Positions 9,077 to 20,014 of a stretch of DNA of 64,000 nt are shown piece by piece. The position numbers and the translations under genes were made by a program. How positions within the stretch are numbered: the stretch's first letter is position 1; each line of letters opens with the position of its first letter. Source of the DNA: Agrostemma githago (Eukaryota > Streptophyta > Magnoliopsida > Caryophyllales > Caryophyllaceae); the NCBI GenBank assembly GCA_958450325.1, contig OY288254.1, forward strand, positions 37,147,577 to 37,211,576, read 5' to 3'. Below the pieces are notes generated by a model. The model made no database searches. It was given only the letters and a program-made list of their open reading frames with translations, and was not told the DNA's origin.

Positions 9077-11513
9077 TTTGACTCGTTTTTTACTCGATTT
9101 TGTGTGCTTTAATGTTAATATAACACAGTTTTTACTATATTTCGTAATTTCTAGTTTGAATTTGGTTTTTTTCGTATTTATCGTCTTTTTCGTAGAATTT
9201 TGTACTGCTTTTGTGTGTTTTTGTCTTTTAGGTACGTGTTCGTGAATAAAGGGACGAATTGAAGCGAGATGAGCCAAGTCAAGAGATCGAGTCAAACCCC
9301 AAGTCAAACCCGACTTTGACCCAACCTATCTCACCTATATACCTCACTTAAACCCAAATCACTCTCAACTTGGCCCAATTACAACACAAACCCAATCACA
9401 TATCAACCCAACTCATAGTCAAGGTCAAACTTGACCTTCCTTGACTAACCCATCAACAACCACATCTCCATAAACCACCACCTTCATCCACCAACATAAA
9501 CACCCTCCGGTAGCACCAGCCAACACCACCACCATATATGACCACCACGATCAAACCACCTTCAACTCCATTCGTCACCACAAACACCGATCACTTCGCC
9601 CGAGCTCCGGCGAACACAACCCAACCACCACGACCCAACTTGACCTCCACCAAAACAGCCACCACCTTCTCTTCCATCGCCGTCAACCTCCGCCTTCACA
9701 CCTCCATACCCGACCTCGTCCGACAACACCAGTCGTGACCTCCGCCTTCGACCGCCAGCATCAACCACCGTCATCAACTCCCTCCAGCACCGACAACCAC
9801 GCAGCCACGACGGCAACAGCAGCTGCGTCGCGCGCCAGCTCCTACAACGCAGACAGTAGCAGCAACCAGCAGCAACGCAGCGCGGCAGCCCCTGACTCCG
9901 GCAAACATCGACGGCAGATCCAGAACGACGGACAACAACAGCAGCTCCGGCGACTTTCGCCGGTGTCGACACCAACTCCGGTGTCGACCCGGCTCGACCC
10001 GGATTTGAGTTCGGGAATTATAAGTCGATGTTTAAATGGAGACTCGGGGAATTTAATTGGAATGGACGGTGAGACCTAATTTGGATCGAGAAGGACGGGT
10101 GAGATCTAATTGGGTCGAGATGCAATTGAATTGGAATGGGTAAAACCGTATAATGTGTCGGGTGAGTTATCACTCTACGAAGTGATCGGGCACAATCGAA
10201 AGTGATCAGGCGGAATTAAAATGACCGAGCGAAATTGGGAAAATCGTGGGGCAAAGTTTTGCCCAGTGATTAATTATGCAAAACCGAAGGGCGAAATTTC
10301 AACGGATGGGAATGATAGGGTGAAATCATGTTGAAGTGTTGGGCTCCCACTATTGGGCTTAGAAGATTAGGGTTTTGATACCCTCTTTTCTCTCCTCTCT
10401 ATATATATGTAACTCCTCATTTGAAAAGGAGGCACAATTACACCACAACACCACAACACTACCTAAGCTAGTAGATTAGTAGTAGATTATTAGTAATAGA
10501 TTATTATTAGTAAATTATTATTAACTTATTAGTAGATTAATTAGTAGGGAGATTTTTGGAGGGTGACAATCCAAAAATTTCCACCTATTTAGATCTAATT
10601 AGTTTCCTATTTAATTAGTGTAAAGACTCCATCTTTATTATATTCAAGTTTTTATTGAAGATTCTTGGGGGTTATTAAGGAATTAGTGACAAATTCCTTG
10701 TCATCTTCATCAAGCTTCATCTTTTATTTATACAATTTTCTTCCTTATTGTTGATCTTCTTCAATAGTTGGTATATTTCTCTTCCTCTCCCTAATCTCTA
10801 TTTAGATTTAATTTCGTTCTAGATTTAATCTTTCGTCTAGATTTAATTTAGTTATTGTTTTCCTTAGATTTAATTATTATGCTTGTTTAGTTGATTTCTC
10901 CTTAGTTATCATTTTATTAGTTTCCATTATGATTAGTGAGTAGACTTTTGTTAGGGGGTTAGGGGGGAAGGAATTCTAGATAAAGGTCTTATTTTGTGAG
11001 ATTATTGCATTTGAGAATGATTTGTCTTGATTGAGATTGTTGTGTCTTGATTGACTTAGCTTAATCACCTAGGTTGATTCGACTCACCCGAATCAATATG
11101 GGGAAACTCGGGGTTTGGGTAATTTCGTCTGGAGACCTTAGTTTATTCGTTGCGAAAGCGGGTCTAGGCTTGGTTGGTAGGGAAACCGAAAGGTGGAACC
11201 TCCCTTTTACATCTTGTGATAATTCTTGCGATGACACACCCTTGTCTTAATTTCCGATTCCTTGACTCCCCCTAACACTTTTTCCCTATTAGATTATCTT
11301 TTCGTAGTTTATAACTTTTTAGTATAGACTAGTGTAGACTCAACCCAAAAACCCCCAAAATAGACTCCAAACACTTTTTGACTTAGACTTGACCGACTTT
11401 ACCTAGTCCGTCCCTGAGGATTGATCTCGACTTACCGCTAATACGTAGTTAGTTTGTCGTGTTTATAAATTTTGGTTGATCGTGTTAGATAGGCGACAAT
11501 CTAACGCGCATCA
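9057..11513 (+). repeat. 5' LTR of an Athila-like element
   Basis: The 3' end is secure: GCGCATCA is followed by a tRNA-Asp PBS. The 5' end is placed at TGTGTTCATTTGC, so the length would be 2457 bp; this start is less certain. A TATA box TATATATA lies at 10400-10407. The stretch 9300-10070 is C-rich and open in several frames (Pro/Thr/Ser-rich), which I treat as base composition. The LTR end resembles that of the solo LTR at 58996-60622 in layout (a GACTTACC word near the end, a terminal ATCA). Confidence 0.7.
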
Positions 11514-11516
11514 AAA

Positions 11517-11533
11517 TGGTGCCGTTGTCGGGG
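11517..11533 (+). other. Primer binding site, tRNA-Asp type
   Basis: TGGTGCCGTTGTCGGGG matches the Athila-type Asp primer site (TGGCGCCGTTGCCGGGG) with two C-to-T changes, 3 bp inside the LTR. Confidence 0.85.
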
Positions 11534-11548
11534 ACGGCGATTAGTTAG

Positions 11549-13370
11549 TTGATATTCAGTCTTTTCGTGTTTGGTTATTTTTCTCCCTCTACCCTAGCGC
11601 CTCTTGGTGCTAGGAGACTCACCTATTTGAGTATGTTTGCCAGGAACAGGTTATCGCCTCTTCGGTTCGATTTCGAGCCAAAGATGACATTTAAAGCTAT
11701 GAAATTCCGGCAAAATTACTCAACAAAGGTGATTCGACATCCGTACCTCACACCACCAACCATACATACTATCCTTCCATCCCCTTCGAATCCATCCATA
11801 TCACTAACATCCACACCACTTACACCTTTCATTCCACAAAATTCACCTTCTACAACTCCTCTCATCACTTCAAATTCACAAGAAACACCATCTCCACAAG
11901 AAAATTCTCCAACCCTTTCACCTCCCAAATCACCTTCATCACCAAAAAGCCTTCAAAAAGCAAACATGACAACTCTTGGTTCACATCCACAACTCACTCA
12001 TGAGGAATTTTCTTCCCCCGTTTCCTATGGAACCATTCCGGATGAGTTTGAGCTTAAAAATTCCTTGATCAATGAAGAAAAACTAGATACCTTCCATGAG
12101 CCCCCTCAAGAAGATGCTTTAGAACATGTATGCTCTTCCGAAGAAAAGCTAGTTGGAGCCAAGCTTATTAAGAAGATGGGAGATGAAAATTCTCCTATGA
12201 CCAATGAAATGAAACTCCAATTGGAAAAGGAAGAGTTAACCAAGAAACTTGAGGCTATGAATGCAAAACATAAAGGGAATAATTACCATAATCAAGGAGG
12301 TAATTATCATAATCAAGGGTTCAATCAAGGGTATCAATGCAATTATCAAGGTAACCAAGGGCCAAATCAAAGGTACCAAGGGTTCAATTTTCAAAGACAT
12401 AACCAACCTTCTCCTTTTTATGGAAATCAAGGTAATTATCAACATGGTCAAGGTAGTGGTCAAGGGTATGGTTCGACCATTGATATGACAAAAGACTTTA
12501 GTCAATGAAGTGTATCAAGGAAACCTGAATTACCAAGGTAATCAAGGTCACAAAGGATTACACTCTCAAAGCTGCAATGGACCCTCTCAATTCTTTAGCA
12601 ACCAAGGTCATTCTCAACAAAGTCAAGGAAGCAGTCATTGGGACAATTCATTAAATGAATTGCGAAGAACAATAGAGTATTTGATGAATGAAAATGCGAA
12701 AGACAAGGCAAGGCTCGAACTCTTGAAATCTCAACGAGCATCCAAAGCCTTAGCTACTCCCATGCACCCACCTCATGACTTTCCCGATCAACCTCAACAC
12801 CCAAGGGATCCACCATGCCAAACCCATGTCGTTATTCAAAGAGAAGGAAAAGAGTTTGAAAACCCTCACAATCACTTGAGTACCAAGGCAACCCCAAATT
12901 TGCAACAACAAAAAGCACTACATGCCACTACTCCCGATTCTCCCAAACAAAACCGAGGAATTCGAGAAGAATTTGAGTTAGTTGCAAAAACCGAGGAAAA
13001 ACAACGAAAATTGAAGGAAGCTAGAAGGCAAGAGACCGAGCAAGCAATTGAGGATAAGGAATCCAATGTTCCATCTCCATTGATCTATCTGCCACCGTTA
13101 CCATTCTCAAAACGAGCTAACATTCAAAAAGGTAATATCAAGTGTAGCCGACTTGTGGACACGATCAAAAAGGTAGAAGTCTCCTTGCCATTCACCAAGA
13201 CCATTCAAGAAAAATCAACCATCACTAATGAGATGAAAAATGGTGAAAAGTTTACAAAGTTTTGCATGCTTGATGATAATATTCATGTTGTTGGTTCTTT
13301 TCATGACCCATCTCCCTTAACATATGAACTTGATAAGACTTGTGCCCCTCCATTGGAAACTCTTTGCTAG
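11549..13370 (+). pseudogene. gag: Degenerate Athila-like gag
   Basis: Two frames (11549-12508 and 12510-13370) are joined by a frameshift after a TGA. The first part has many Pro, Ser and Thr residues (about 11730-11960), then an Asn-Gln-Gly-rich repeat with Tyr (12280-12480) that continues into the second frame. The second frame contains an acidic coiled-coil-like segment (KTEEKQRKLKEARRQETEQA) and IYLPPLPFSKR with LVDTIKKVEVSLPFT, which recall the Athila gag-protease junction. The usual capsid core is not evident. The region breaks off at 13370 against the end of the antisense PMD gene, and no protease, RT or integrase follows. It could be a non-autonomous Athila relative. Confidence 0.6.
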
Positions 13371-14571
13371 ATGACAAGAGTGATGATGTACCATCGTTGC
13401 ATCCAGGTGTCGCACATTACATCAGTCAGCTGGGTAGATTCACTCACAACTGCTTCAATTTTTGGGATTCTCCAACCATACTGCCTAAGTATACGGTCGG
13501 GGTAGAGGTGTAATGACTGCCTAAAGAACAAGATTACCTGATAACGAGCCTTATCCCTCGGTGCCAAACCCGTCCAGACATAAATAGACCACCACGGCAC
13601 CACCCATCGAATCAACGGACCGCTATTGAAAGACACCTCTTCGTCCCAATATTTCTGGTTGATGTGGCGAGTAAAATCAATGGTTCGTCTCCTTGTCATC
13701 ACCTAATTGGGTCGGTATCGACTTGGGTCAAGGGGAGGATCTATGATCGATAGCCTCTCAAATAGCCAAAGCTGAAAAGAAAAGTGAATGTATGAGTTCA
13801 CGGGCAGAATTATTATCCGCCTAGAGGCACTCGATCGAGTGCCCCCTGTAGCAGAATATGGCAAAAAAAAAATCGAGAAAAATTGAAAAAATCAAAAAAT
13901 CGAAAAAAGGAAAACTCGAAGCGATATACCTGCAGTAAACGGGTGCTCCCGGTCAGACGAACCGACGAATCCCTTTTGCGATTATCCGAACCCTGGATAA
14001 TTTCTCCCGTAATCAGCCATGTCGGACTATGCTCCGTCTCCATCAGGTCAACCACAGTAAAAAGTCGAACGTTGCCCATACACGACAGCAAATCCAGGTG
14101 ACCTTCAAAAGCATAAACATGGAGCATACAAAAAGCGAAAGCCCTACGGCTGTGGGCCGGCCTGACCCGGACATCATGCGGGTTCATAAACTTTTCGACC
14201 AGATGAAACAAGGAAATATTATCCCCTTCTGTCATACGGGATATTTTCATATGAGAAAGTCCTAAAAATTTCCGTAACTTCCTCCTAGGATCGTGAACTG
14301 AAAACGGGACAGCAGGACGGAGTAAAGGATTCCATCCTCCCACGGCAGCAATTTCCTCGGGTAAGGGACAAATCTCGCCCCGAGGAAGGGCAAAAACATG
14401 GTATGTGTCGTCCAAGTAGGACAGGCAAGCATCAAGGAAATAACGATCAACCTGCATCTGACGGATCGTGAACAGCTGAGAAATACCCGTCTGATTTAAA
14501 GCTAACTTATCCGCGTCCCTGAAGCGTCGGGAACAATCTTGCAACATCGCAGTCAAGCGTTCAATACCCAT
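13367..14571 (-). pseudogene. Antisense PMD-like gene of element B (two exons)
   Basis: The gene starts at an ATG (MGIERLTAML). Exon 1 (14571-13930) is 214 codons and contains FALPRGEICPLPEEI and SPTWLITGEI, which resemble plant mobile domain (aminotransferase-like) proteins. A donor GTATAT follows at 13929, and an acceptor TTTTCAG ends at 13772 after a 158-bp intron, keeping frame into LWLFERLSIIDPPL. A TAG then interrupts, and the frame resumes with NQKYWDEEVSFN and YPDRILRQYGW to a stop at 13367. The gene lies antisense between the lost pol and the 3' LTR of a plus-strand Tat element, where extra ORFs are known in this lineage. The function of these PMD proteins is unknown to me. One in-frame stop makes it a probable pseudogene. 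Confidence 0.75.
13826..13843. repeat. 18-bp palindrome in the PMD intron
   Basis: GGCACTCGATCGAGTGCC is a perfect palindrome of the family found in arrays in the Retand-like LTRs. It lies within the proposed 158-bp intron. Confidence 0.9.
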
Positions 14572-15328
14572 AGCTAGATTTCTTGAAAAGGATAGGATTC
14601 TCTTTTGTTAAGAAAGAAGGAGTTGTGGGAGTTGTGAAAAAAGTTAAAACAAGGGATGTGTATTTATAGCACCAAGCCTTGACAATCCTCCTACCATTAT
14701 GATTCCTAATCCAAGTGGGCTTAGGCATACAGGCCCAATCTCAGATTCCTCATGTCAACACAGGAATTAGTTATCCCGAGTATTCCTAATTTTCAAAAGA
14801 GTCAAAGTTTTCAAAAAATTTCAAAATTTTTCAAAGCCATTCAAAAATTCAAAAGTTCAAAATTTTATTCCCTAGTGCAAGTTAGTCTATAAATGCTAAT
14901 TGCATTTCCTATCTGCTATATTTACTATTTCTATATAACTAACATTTCAGGTACCAGCTTGTGCTTCCCAACGGAATGTCAAGTTTTTATCTCCCTAGCG
15001 TGAGACGGAGTTTCACTTAAAGTGGCACGTGCAAATTGGGATGTATCTGCAAACAGATACACCCAGGGCTTCAAAAACAAGCTCCCGCGCAGCTCCAAGA
15101 TGGGATGTGTCCGCATACAGATACACCTAGGGCTTCAAAAAACAAGTCCCCACGGAGCTATCAACATCCACTCGGGTATGATTTCTATCTTATGGCTGGC
15201 GAGCCCTTCACGCGAGTCTAATGGACTATAAACGACCCGATCGGAAGTCTGCCATATTTTAATCCTCGGTTGGCCTGGTAGCTACTCTGACTTTCACCCT
15301 GTCCAAGCCTCAGTCAGAGTGGGGGCTC
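14572..15328 (+). mobile_element. 3' internal end of Tat element B with polypurine tract
   Basis: Sequence between the PMD gene and the LTR. It includes a run of TTTCAAAA/ATTTTTCAAA repeats (14806-14870), two degenerate 64-bp units (about 15040-15155), and the tract AGAGTGGGGGCTC ending at 15328. It is homologous in inverted orientation to 62-900 of element A. I see no further gene here. Confidence 0.7.
14661..14668 (-). promoter_or_regulatory. TATA box of the antisense PMD gene
   Basis: The minus strand reads GCTATAAATACA about 90 bp upstream of the ATG at 14571. The position fits a dedicated antisense promoter inside the retrotransposon. Confidence 0.7.
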
Positions 15329-17618
15329 TGTAGACACCCACATTTGGCTGCTAGGTGTCTATAGCAGTTTCCAAAAAACACCCGATGATGATCGGACGTG
15401 AACGTGCTTTAGCATACTCGAATATTGGCTCAAAATCATTAGTATTTCGCTTGGGCTTTTTACGGAGTACAAATTTCACAAAACCGACCTCAAATTCAGG
15501 TCCAACGGGTCGTTTCCAATAAGATAAGACTAATTTGGGTCAAAACCGACACCGAAAATAAAACCGTGTTTTAGCGACTGGGTCAAACCCCGGTCAAAGT
15601 CATTTCCGAGACATAAAAAAATAGCCATGCCAATTTCGAGAGTCCAATTCAAAATCAAAAACCATAATCAGTTGCATGAAGAGAACCCGACAACCAAACC
15701 TCTTCAATTTAGGATAGGATTTCTTTCCTAAAATCTATCCAAAACCGGGTACTTTTCCTATAAATACCCCACCCCCCTCAACACAATTCACAACTTTTTT
15801 CAGCCATCATACATACAATCCTTCACATACAATTCATCCTTCTCCTACCATAACTCATCTACATAACTCATCTACATAATCTCGACGCTCCCGTGCCTCA
15901 GCCACAACTAGATGAGCCCTATTCTGAGAAGACAAAGCATGTAGGTTGAGGGTGCAAATTCAATCCCGACTTCTCTCTTTCTCTCTTCCTTTCTCTTGTC
16001 TCTCTCATTTTTTTCGTCGTCGTTTCTATTTTTTTTCCTCTAATATCGTTATTAGTATTATTACCATCTAGTTAACGTTAAAACGTCGCACATATATCGA
16101 TTTATAAAAACAATTTCATATCGAGTATACCTAAAGATAAATCCTGTTCTAAGATCCTCCTAATCCCTTTACGAGTCGTAACAGAGGTGGCACCCTTTCG
16201 AGGAGTGTCGCCCTAAACACTCAAGGGCCCAGTGCGATCGCGGATATTTATCGTTAGATGTACTAGATCGCTTTTTTAAAGGTTAGAACGAAACCCGTTG
16301 ATGCAAATCGAACATCATATAATCCGCAAGGGTTAATAACGACGTTGTAACACGGAGGGAATCGACTTTCGCTCTAATCAAGTAAACAAAAAGAAAACGT
16401 AATTCTAAAGATGCGATACCAACTCCATAGTCGGATATCATGTCTAACGGAATCAATAAAAAAGCCGAGACAGCCCTCCACGCGAGTCGCGCGAGGGACA
16501 CGCGGGTCGCCCGGTTGCATGGAAGTTACGACGCGGAGGGAATTATTTCGTCTTAATTCAATTAAAAACAATTTATAACGTCTTTTCTAAATCCCCGATA
16601 ATCAATCTCGTAATAATAACATATACGTTACGAGCATCAAAAGCTAAGTCGAGTATAAATCATATCATATTTCTACGCGATTTAGTAAAATTATCGATTT
16701 AAAAACTAAAGCAAATTCGAGAGCGCACTCTTCGAAACGAACCACTTTTCGTACAGGGGCTCCGTAACCCGATCACTCGATCGAGTCATACCTATGACTC
16801 GATCGAGTGGTCCCCTTTACGCATAAAACGTGGGTTTTGTCTATCGTGTCAGCATCATCGATTTCCTTTTTACGTTTTTAGTCGTCACGTGTCAAAGGCT
16901 ATCACGTGCCTAAATTTTCAAAAAGCATGCATTGCATTATCCGTTATTATCATCGTTACTATTTCAATTACTTTGATTTTCGCGCATGTTGTATTGTATT
17001 TTCCGGGTTGTATTCCGCTCGCGCGTTTGTAATCTTTTGTTTTAAGGTTTTATTTTCGTTGTTTGTTTTATTATACTAAAATGAACCTCACATGCTAAAA
17101 TAACTTCGACGTTAATTTAGATGCATTAAACGACGTAGTTGAACATAATTCAGATGTTTAGTCAAAACACTGTTTGCATAACATTCAACTGAATTACTAA
17201 TGCGTGTATTAAAACATCGAACGATATCTTAGTAGAGGCCGCTAAAGTGCGAGCGGGGTTGGGTGTCCTTTGTGGGCTTCCCAACACGTACCTTCACCCC
17301 TTAGTTAGAACCTCGGTCTCCGGATGTCCGAAACCATTGGCACACGAGAGTCATTCGATATACGATACCCGATAATGTCGGCATCGGTATCGTAATGCAA
17401 AGGGACGAACCCCATAAACTCTGAAATCCAAATGGGCCGTACTCTGTGCACGGCCTATCAAGATATGGAGTGGGTTCGAATGGGTCCTAACTCCCACAAA
17501 GTTCGGTGGCAACTTCTATTACAATTTAAACTTCAACTCGAGATCCATCTCACATGAGATTCATTTGCCTCCCCAAACCCGCGTGTGGTCGCGTCAGGGT
17601 GGACCTAGGTCATGTCCA
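15329..17618 (+). repeat. Retand-like LTR (LTR-1)
   Basis: The LTR starts TGTAGACACCCAC directly after the polypurine tract and ends GGTCATGTCCA, the end defined by the target duplication of the solo LTR at 48926-51950. A TATA box TATAAATA lies at 15759-15766. A palindrome pair lies at 16774-16811. A conserved stretch with GGTACGTGTTGGGAAGCC (minus strand) at about 17270-17300 is shared by all LTRs of this group, including D and E. It is the 3' LTR of element B and also abuts a second, deleted element. Confidence 0.8.
16774..16811. promoter_or_regulatory. Pair of CGATCG-centred palindromes in LTR-1
   Basis: CACTCGATCGAGT and GACTCGATCGAGTGG are centred 22 bp apart. They lie downstream of the TATA box, and equivalent palindromes occur in LTR-2 (27523-27628) and the solo LTR (51048-51155). 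Confidence 0.85.
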
Positions 17619-18063
17619 CTATAATACAAAACCCTGGCAGTTCCCTTACTACTAGGCCTCCCTGGCCGAAGCGGGCTTAAGCACACAGGCTTGATCCCAG
17701 TTTCCTCATACCAGCACAAGAATTGAGTCATCCCGAGCATTCCTAATTTTCAAAACATTCCAAAAAAAATCCAAAATTTTTATTCCCCAGCGTGAGTCGG
17801 TGTTTCACCTAAAAAGTTACATGCAAATTATTGTGTGACAGTATATAGGTACACCCATGACTTCAAAAGGCAAGTCCAACTCCCCACGGAGCTATCCACA
17901 TCAAGACAGGTATGACCCTTTGCTTGTGGCTGGCGAGCCCTTTTACGCGAGTCTAATGGACTATAAACGACCCGACCTGAAGGATGCCAGGTCGTAATCC
18001 TCGATTGGCTTGGTAGCTACTCTGACTTTCGCCTTGTCCAAGCCTCAGTCAGAGTGGGGGCTC
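17619..18063 (+). mobile_element. Residual internal region between LTR-1 and LTR-2
   Basis: This 445-bp stretch is homologous to 14665-15328 of element B and ends with AGAGTGGGGGCTC. It starts directly at the end of LTR-1, with no PBS. Everything from the PBS to just upstream of the PMD promoter position is absent. I see no gene in it. Confidence 0.7.
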
Positions 18064-18925
18064 TGTAGACACCCGCATTTGAATGCTAGTGTCTATAGCG
18101 GTCTCCAACAAAACACCCAATGATGATCGAACGTAAACGTGCTTTAATGCGCTCGAATATGGGCCCGGGATCAATAGTATTTGGCATGGGCTTTTAGCGG
18201 AGTACAAATATCACAAAACCGATCTCGAATTCAAGCCCAGTGGGTCGTTTCCAATAAAATAAGACTAATTTGAGTCAAAACCATCACCGAAAATAAAACC
18301 GTCTTTTAGCGACCGAGTCAAAACCCGGTCAAAGTCGAAATCCGAGACAAAAACGAGCCATGAATGCTTCTAGAAGCTCGCTAAGTCAACCAAATCAAGT
18401 CAACCACAAATATCTCAACTTTCCTAATTTCCCTCTACCCGTTTGACCCACTCGATCGAGTGGCTTGGGCCTACTCGATCGAGTACGCCTACGTACCAAC
18501 CGGAGCGCCTCCGAACCGAGCACTCGATCGAGTGCACATAGGGCCATTCGATCGAGTGACCCTAAACCGGGGTGCACTTTATAGGTACACCCCTCCATCC
18601 ATTCATTTACCAACTTTACACACAACTTTTACCAACTTAAGCAACCCACATTTCAGCCACTTTTTGCAACTCATCACTTCAACACATATACACACATATA
18701 CATGCATACAATCGATCAGAAGATTAAAATTCGATAAAACCAAAGAGGAATCATCCCTGCAAACTATACACACCATAACTCGCCTATATATCTCGACGCT
18801 TCCGTGCCTAAGCCACTACTAGATGAGCCCGTTTTTGAGAGACTAAAGCATGTAGGTTGAGGGTGTAAATTCAAATCCCGAATTCTCTCCTTCTTCCCTC
18901 TCTTTCTCGTTATTTTCTATATATA
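18064..18925 (+). repeat. Retand-like LTR-2, left part
   Basis: The LTR starts TGTAGACACCCGC after the purine tract. Four palindromes at 18448-18556 lie just upstream of a TATA-like TTTATAGGT at about 18575. The LTR is interrupted at a TATATATA run (18919-18925) by a DNA transposon and resumes at about 26926. Confidence 0.8.
18448..18556. promoter_or_regulatory. Four-palindrome array in U3 of LTR-2
   Basis: The TCGATCGA cores centre at 18455.5, 18478.5, 18527.5 and 18551.5, giving spacings of 23, 49 and 24 bp. Flanks extend the symmetry (CCACTCGATCGAGTGG, TACTCGATCGAGTA, GCACTCGATCGAGTGC). The array ends about 20 bp before the TATA-like box. Confidence 0.9.
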
Positions 18926-19338
18926 TGGGCTTGGGTAACTTTAAGGGCTTAAGTCCAAATCCTTACCATTGGATTAGTTTAGATGGGTGGCTGAGATTGT
19001 GTTTAGATTAGTGGAGGCAATTAATATTAGTTACAAAAGCAATCAGTAAAAGTAGAGCTACGTCTTTCACGAGGACATTCCTCACTCCACCAATTTTCAT
19101 TCAATGCTCCACGCAGTGTTCCAATGATGAGGAAGTTGAAGATTTTTTCTCGTGTTCTCCATAGGACCTTGCACTTGAAATTATTTATAATTAGTGTTGG
19201 GTTCTCGGTCGATGGTTGCTTACTGTTTGTGGATGGTTGTTATCAAGGCGACGTTGCTTGCCAATTGAAGTACTTTTTACGTTGTTCGTTATAACCCAGG
19301 TATGCTCCGTAGTCGTTTACAGTTTGAGTTACTTCTGG

Positions 19339-19810
19339 AATTATTTGGTTTATGTTATATGCAACTTTAGTTCCGTTCCAGTAAAACTTCAGTTTATTTC
19401 GTTTTTGACTTCAAGGCATTATATGTGAAACTTTAAAGTTCGTAAATCCAGGTGTCTGTATGGGTAGTTTAACAGTCGTAGAAGTCTTTGGTTTTTTTAC
19501 AAGAAACTTTAGTTCTATACATATACAACTGCAGTGACATTTCGTACAACTTTAACACTACTAAATTATAATTATTTGATTTTTGTTATATGCAACTTCA
19601 GTTCCATTCCAGTAAAACTTCAGTGTATTTCGTATATGACTTCAACACATTATATGTGAAACTTCGAAATTCGAAAATCATGGTATCTGTATGGGTAATT
19701 TATAAGTCGTAGTAGTCTTTTTTTTATACATGCAACTTTTGTTCCAGAAAGTGCAGCGGTATTTTGTACAACTTTAACACTACTAAATTATAATTTCAGA
19801 GGAACTGCGT
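19339..19810 (+). repeat. Two tandem units of about 231 bp
   Basis: GTTATATGCAACTT recurs at 19354 and 19585, followed each time by a CCAGTAAAACTTCAGT block and an ATATGTGAAACTT block. This is non-coding sequence inside the transposon. Confidence 0.7.
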
Positions 19811-20014
19811 AAATGTTATTGTCGAAGACAATGGCACAAGGTTATTTTGATAGACGTGCAACGTTCACCATGTTTGGGAAAAAATGTTGCTTCGTAGCCC
19901 CTTTGTGCGTTTACAAAAGACATTGAAGAAATACAAGTTTGGGGCTAAGTACATAGTAGTGGATGAAAGTTTTTCTTGCCGAAAACAGATAGTTAAGTAA
20001 CCATGTCAGGGTAA

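Noticed and set aside
9538..10079. Open frames on both strands with Pro/Thr/Ser-rich or Arg/Gly-rich products
   Set aside because: They lie inside the Athila-like LTR in a C-rich stretch; openness in several frames reflects composition.
12236..12505. Hydrophobic 89-codon minus frame and 75-codon plus frame
   Set aside because: Both are shadows of the Asn-Gln-Gly repeat of the Athila-like gag.
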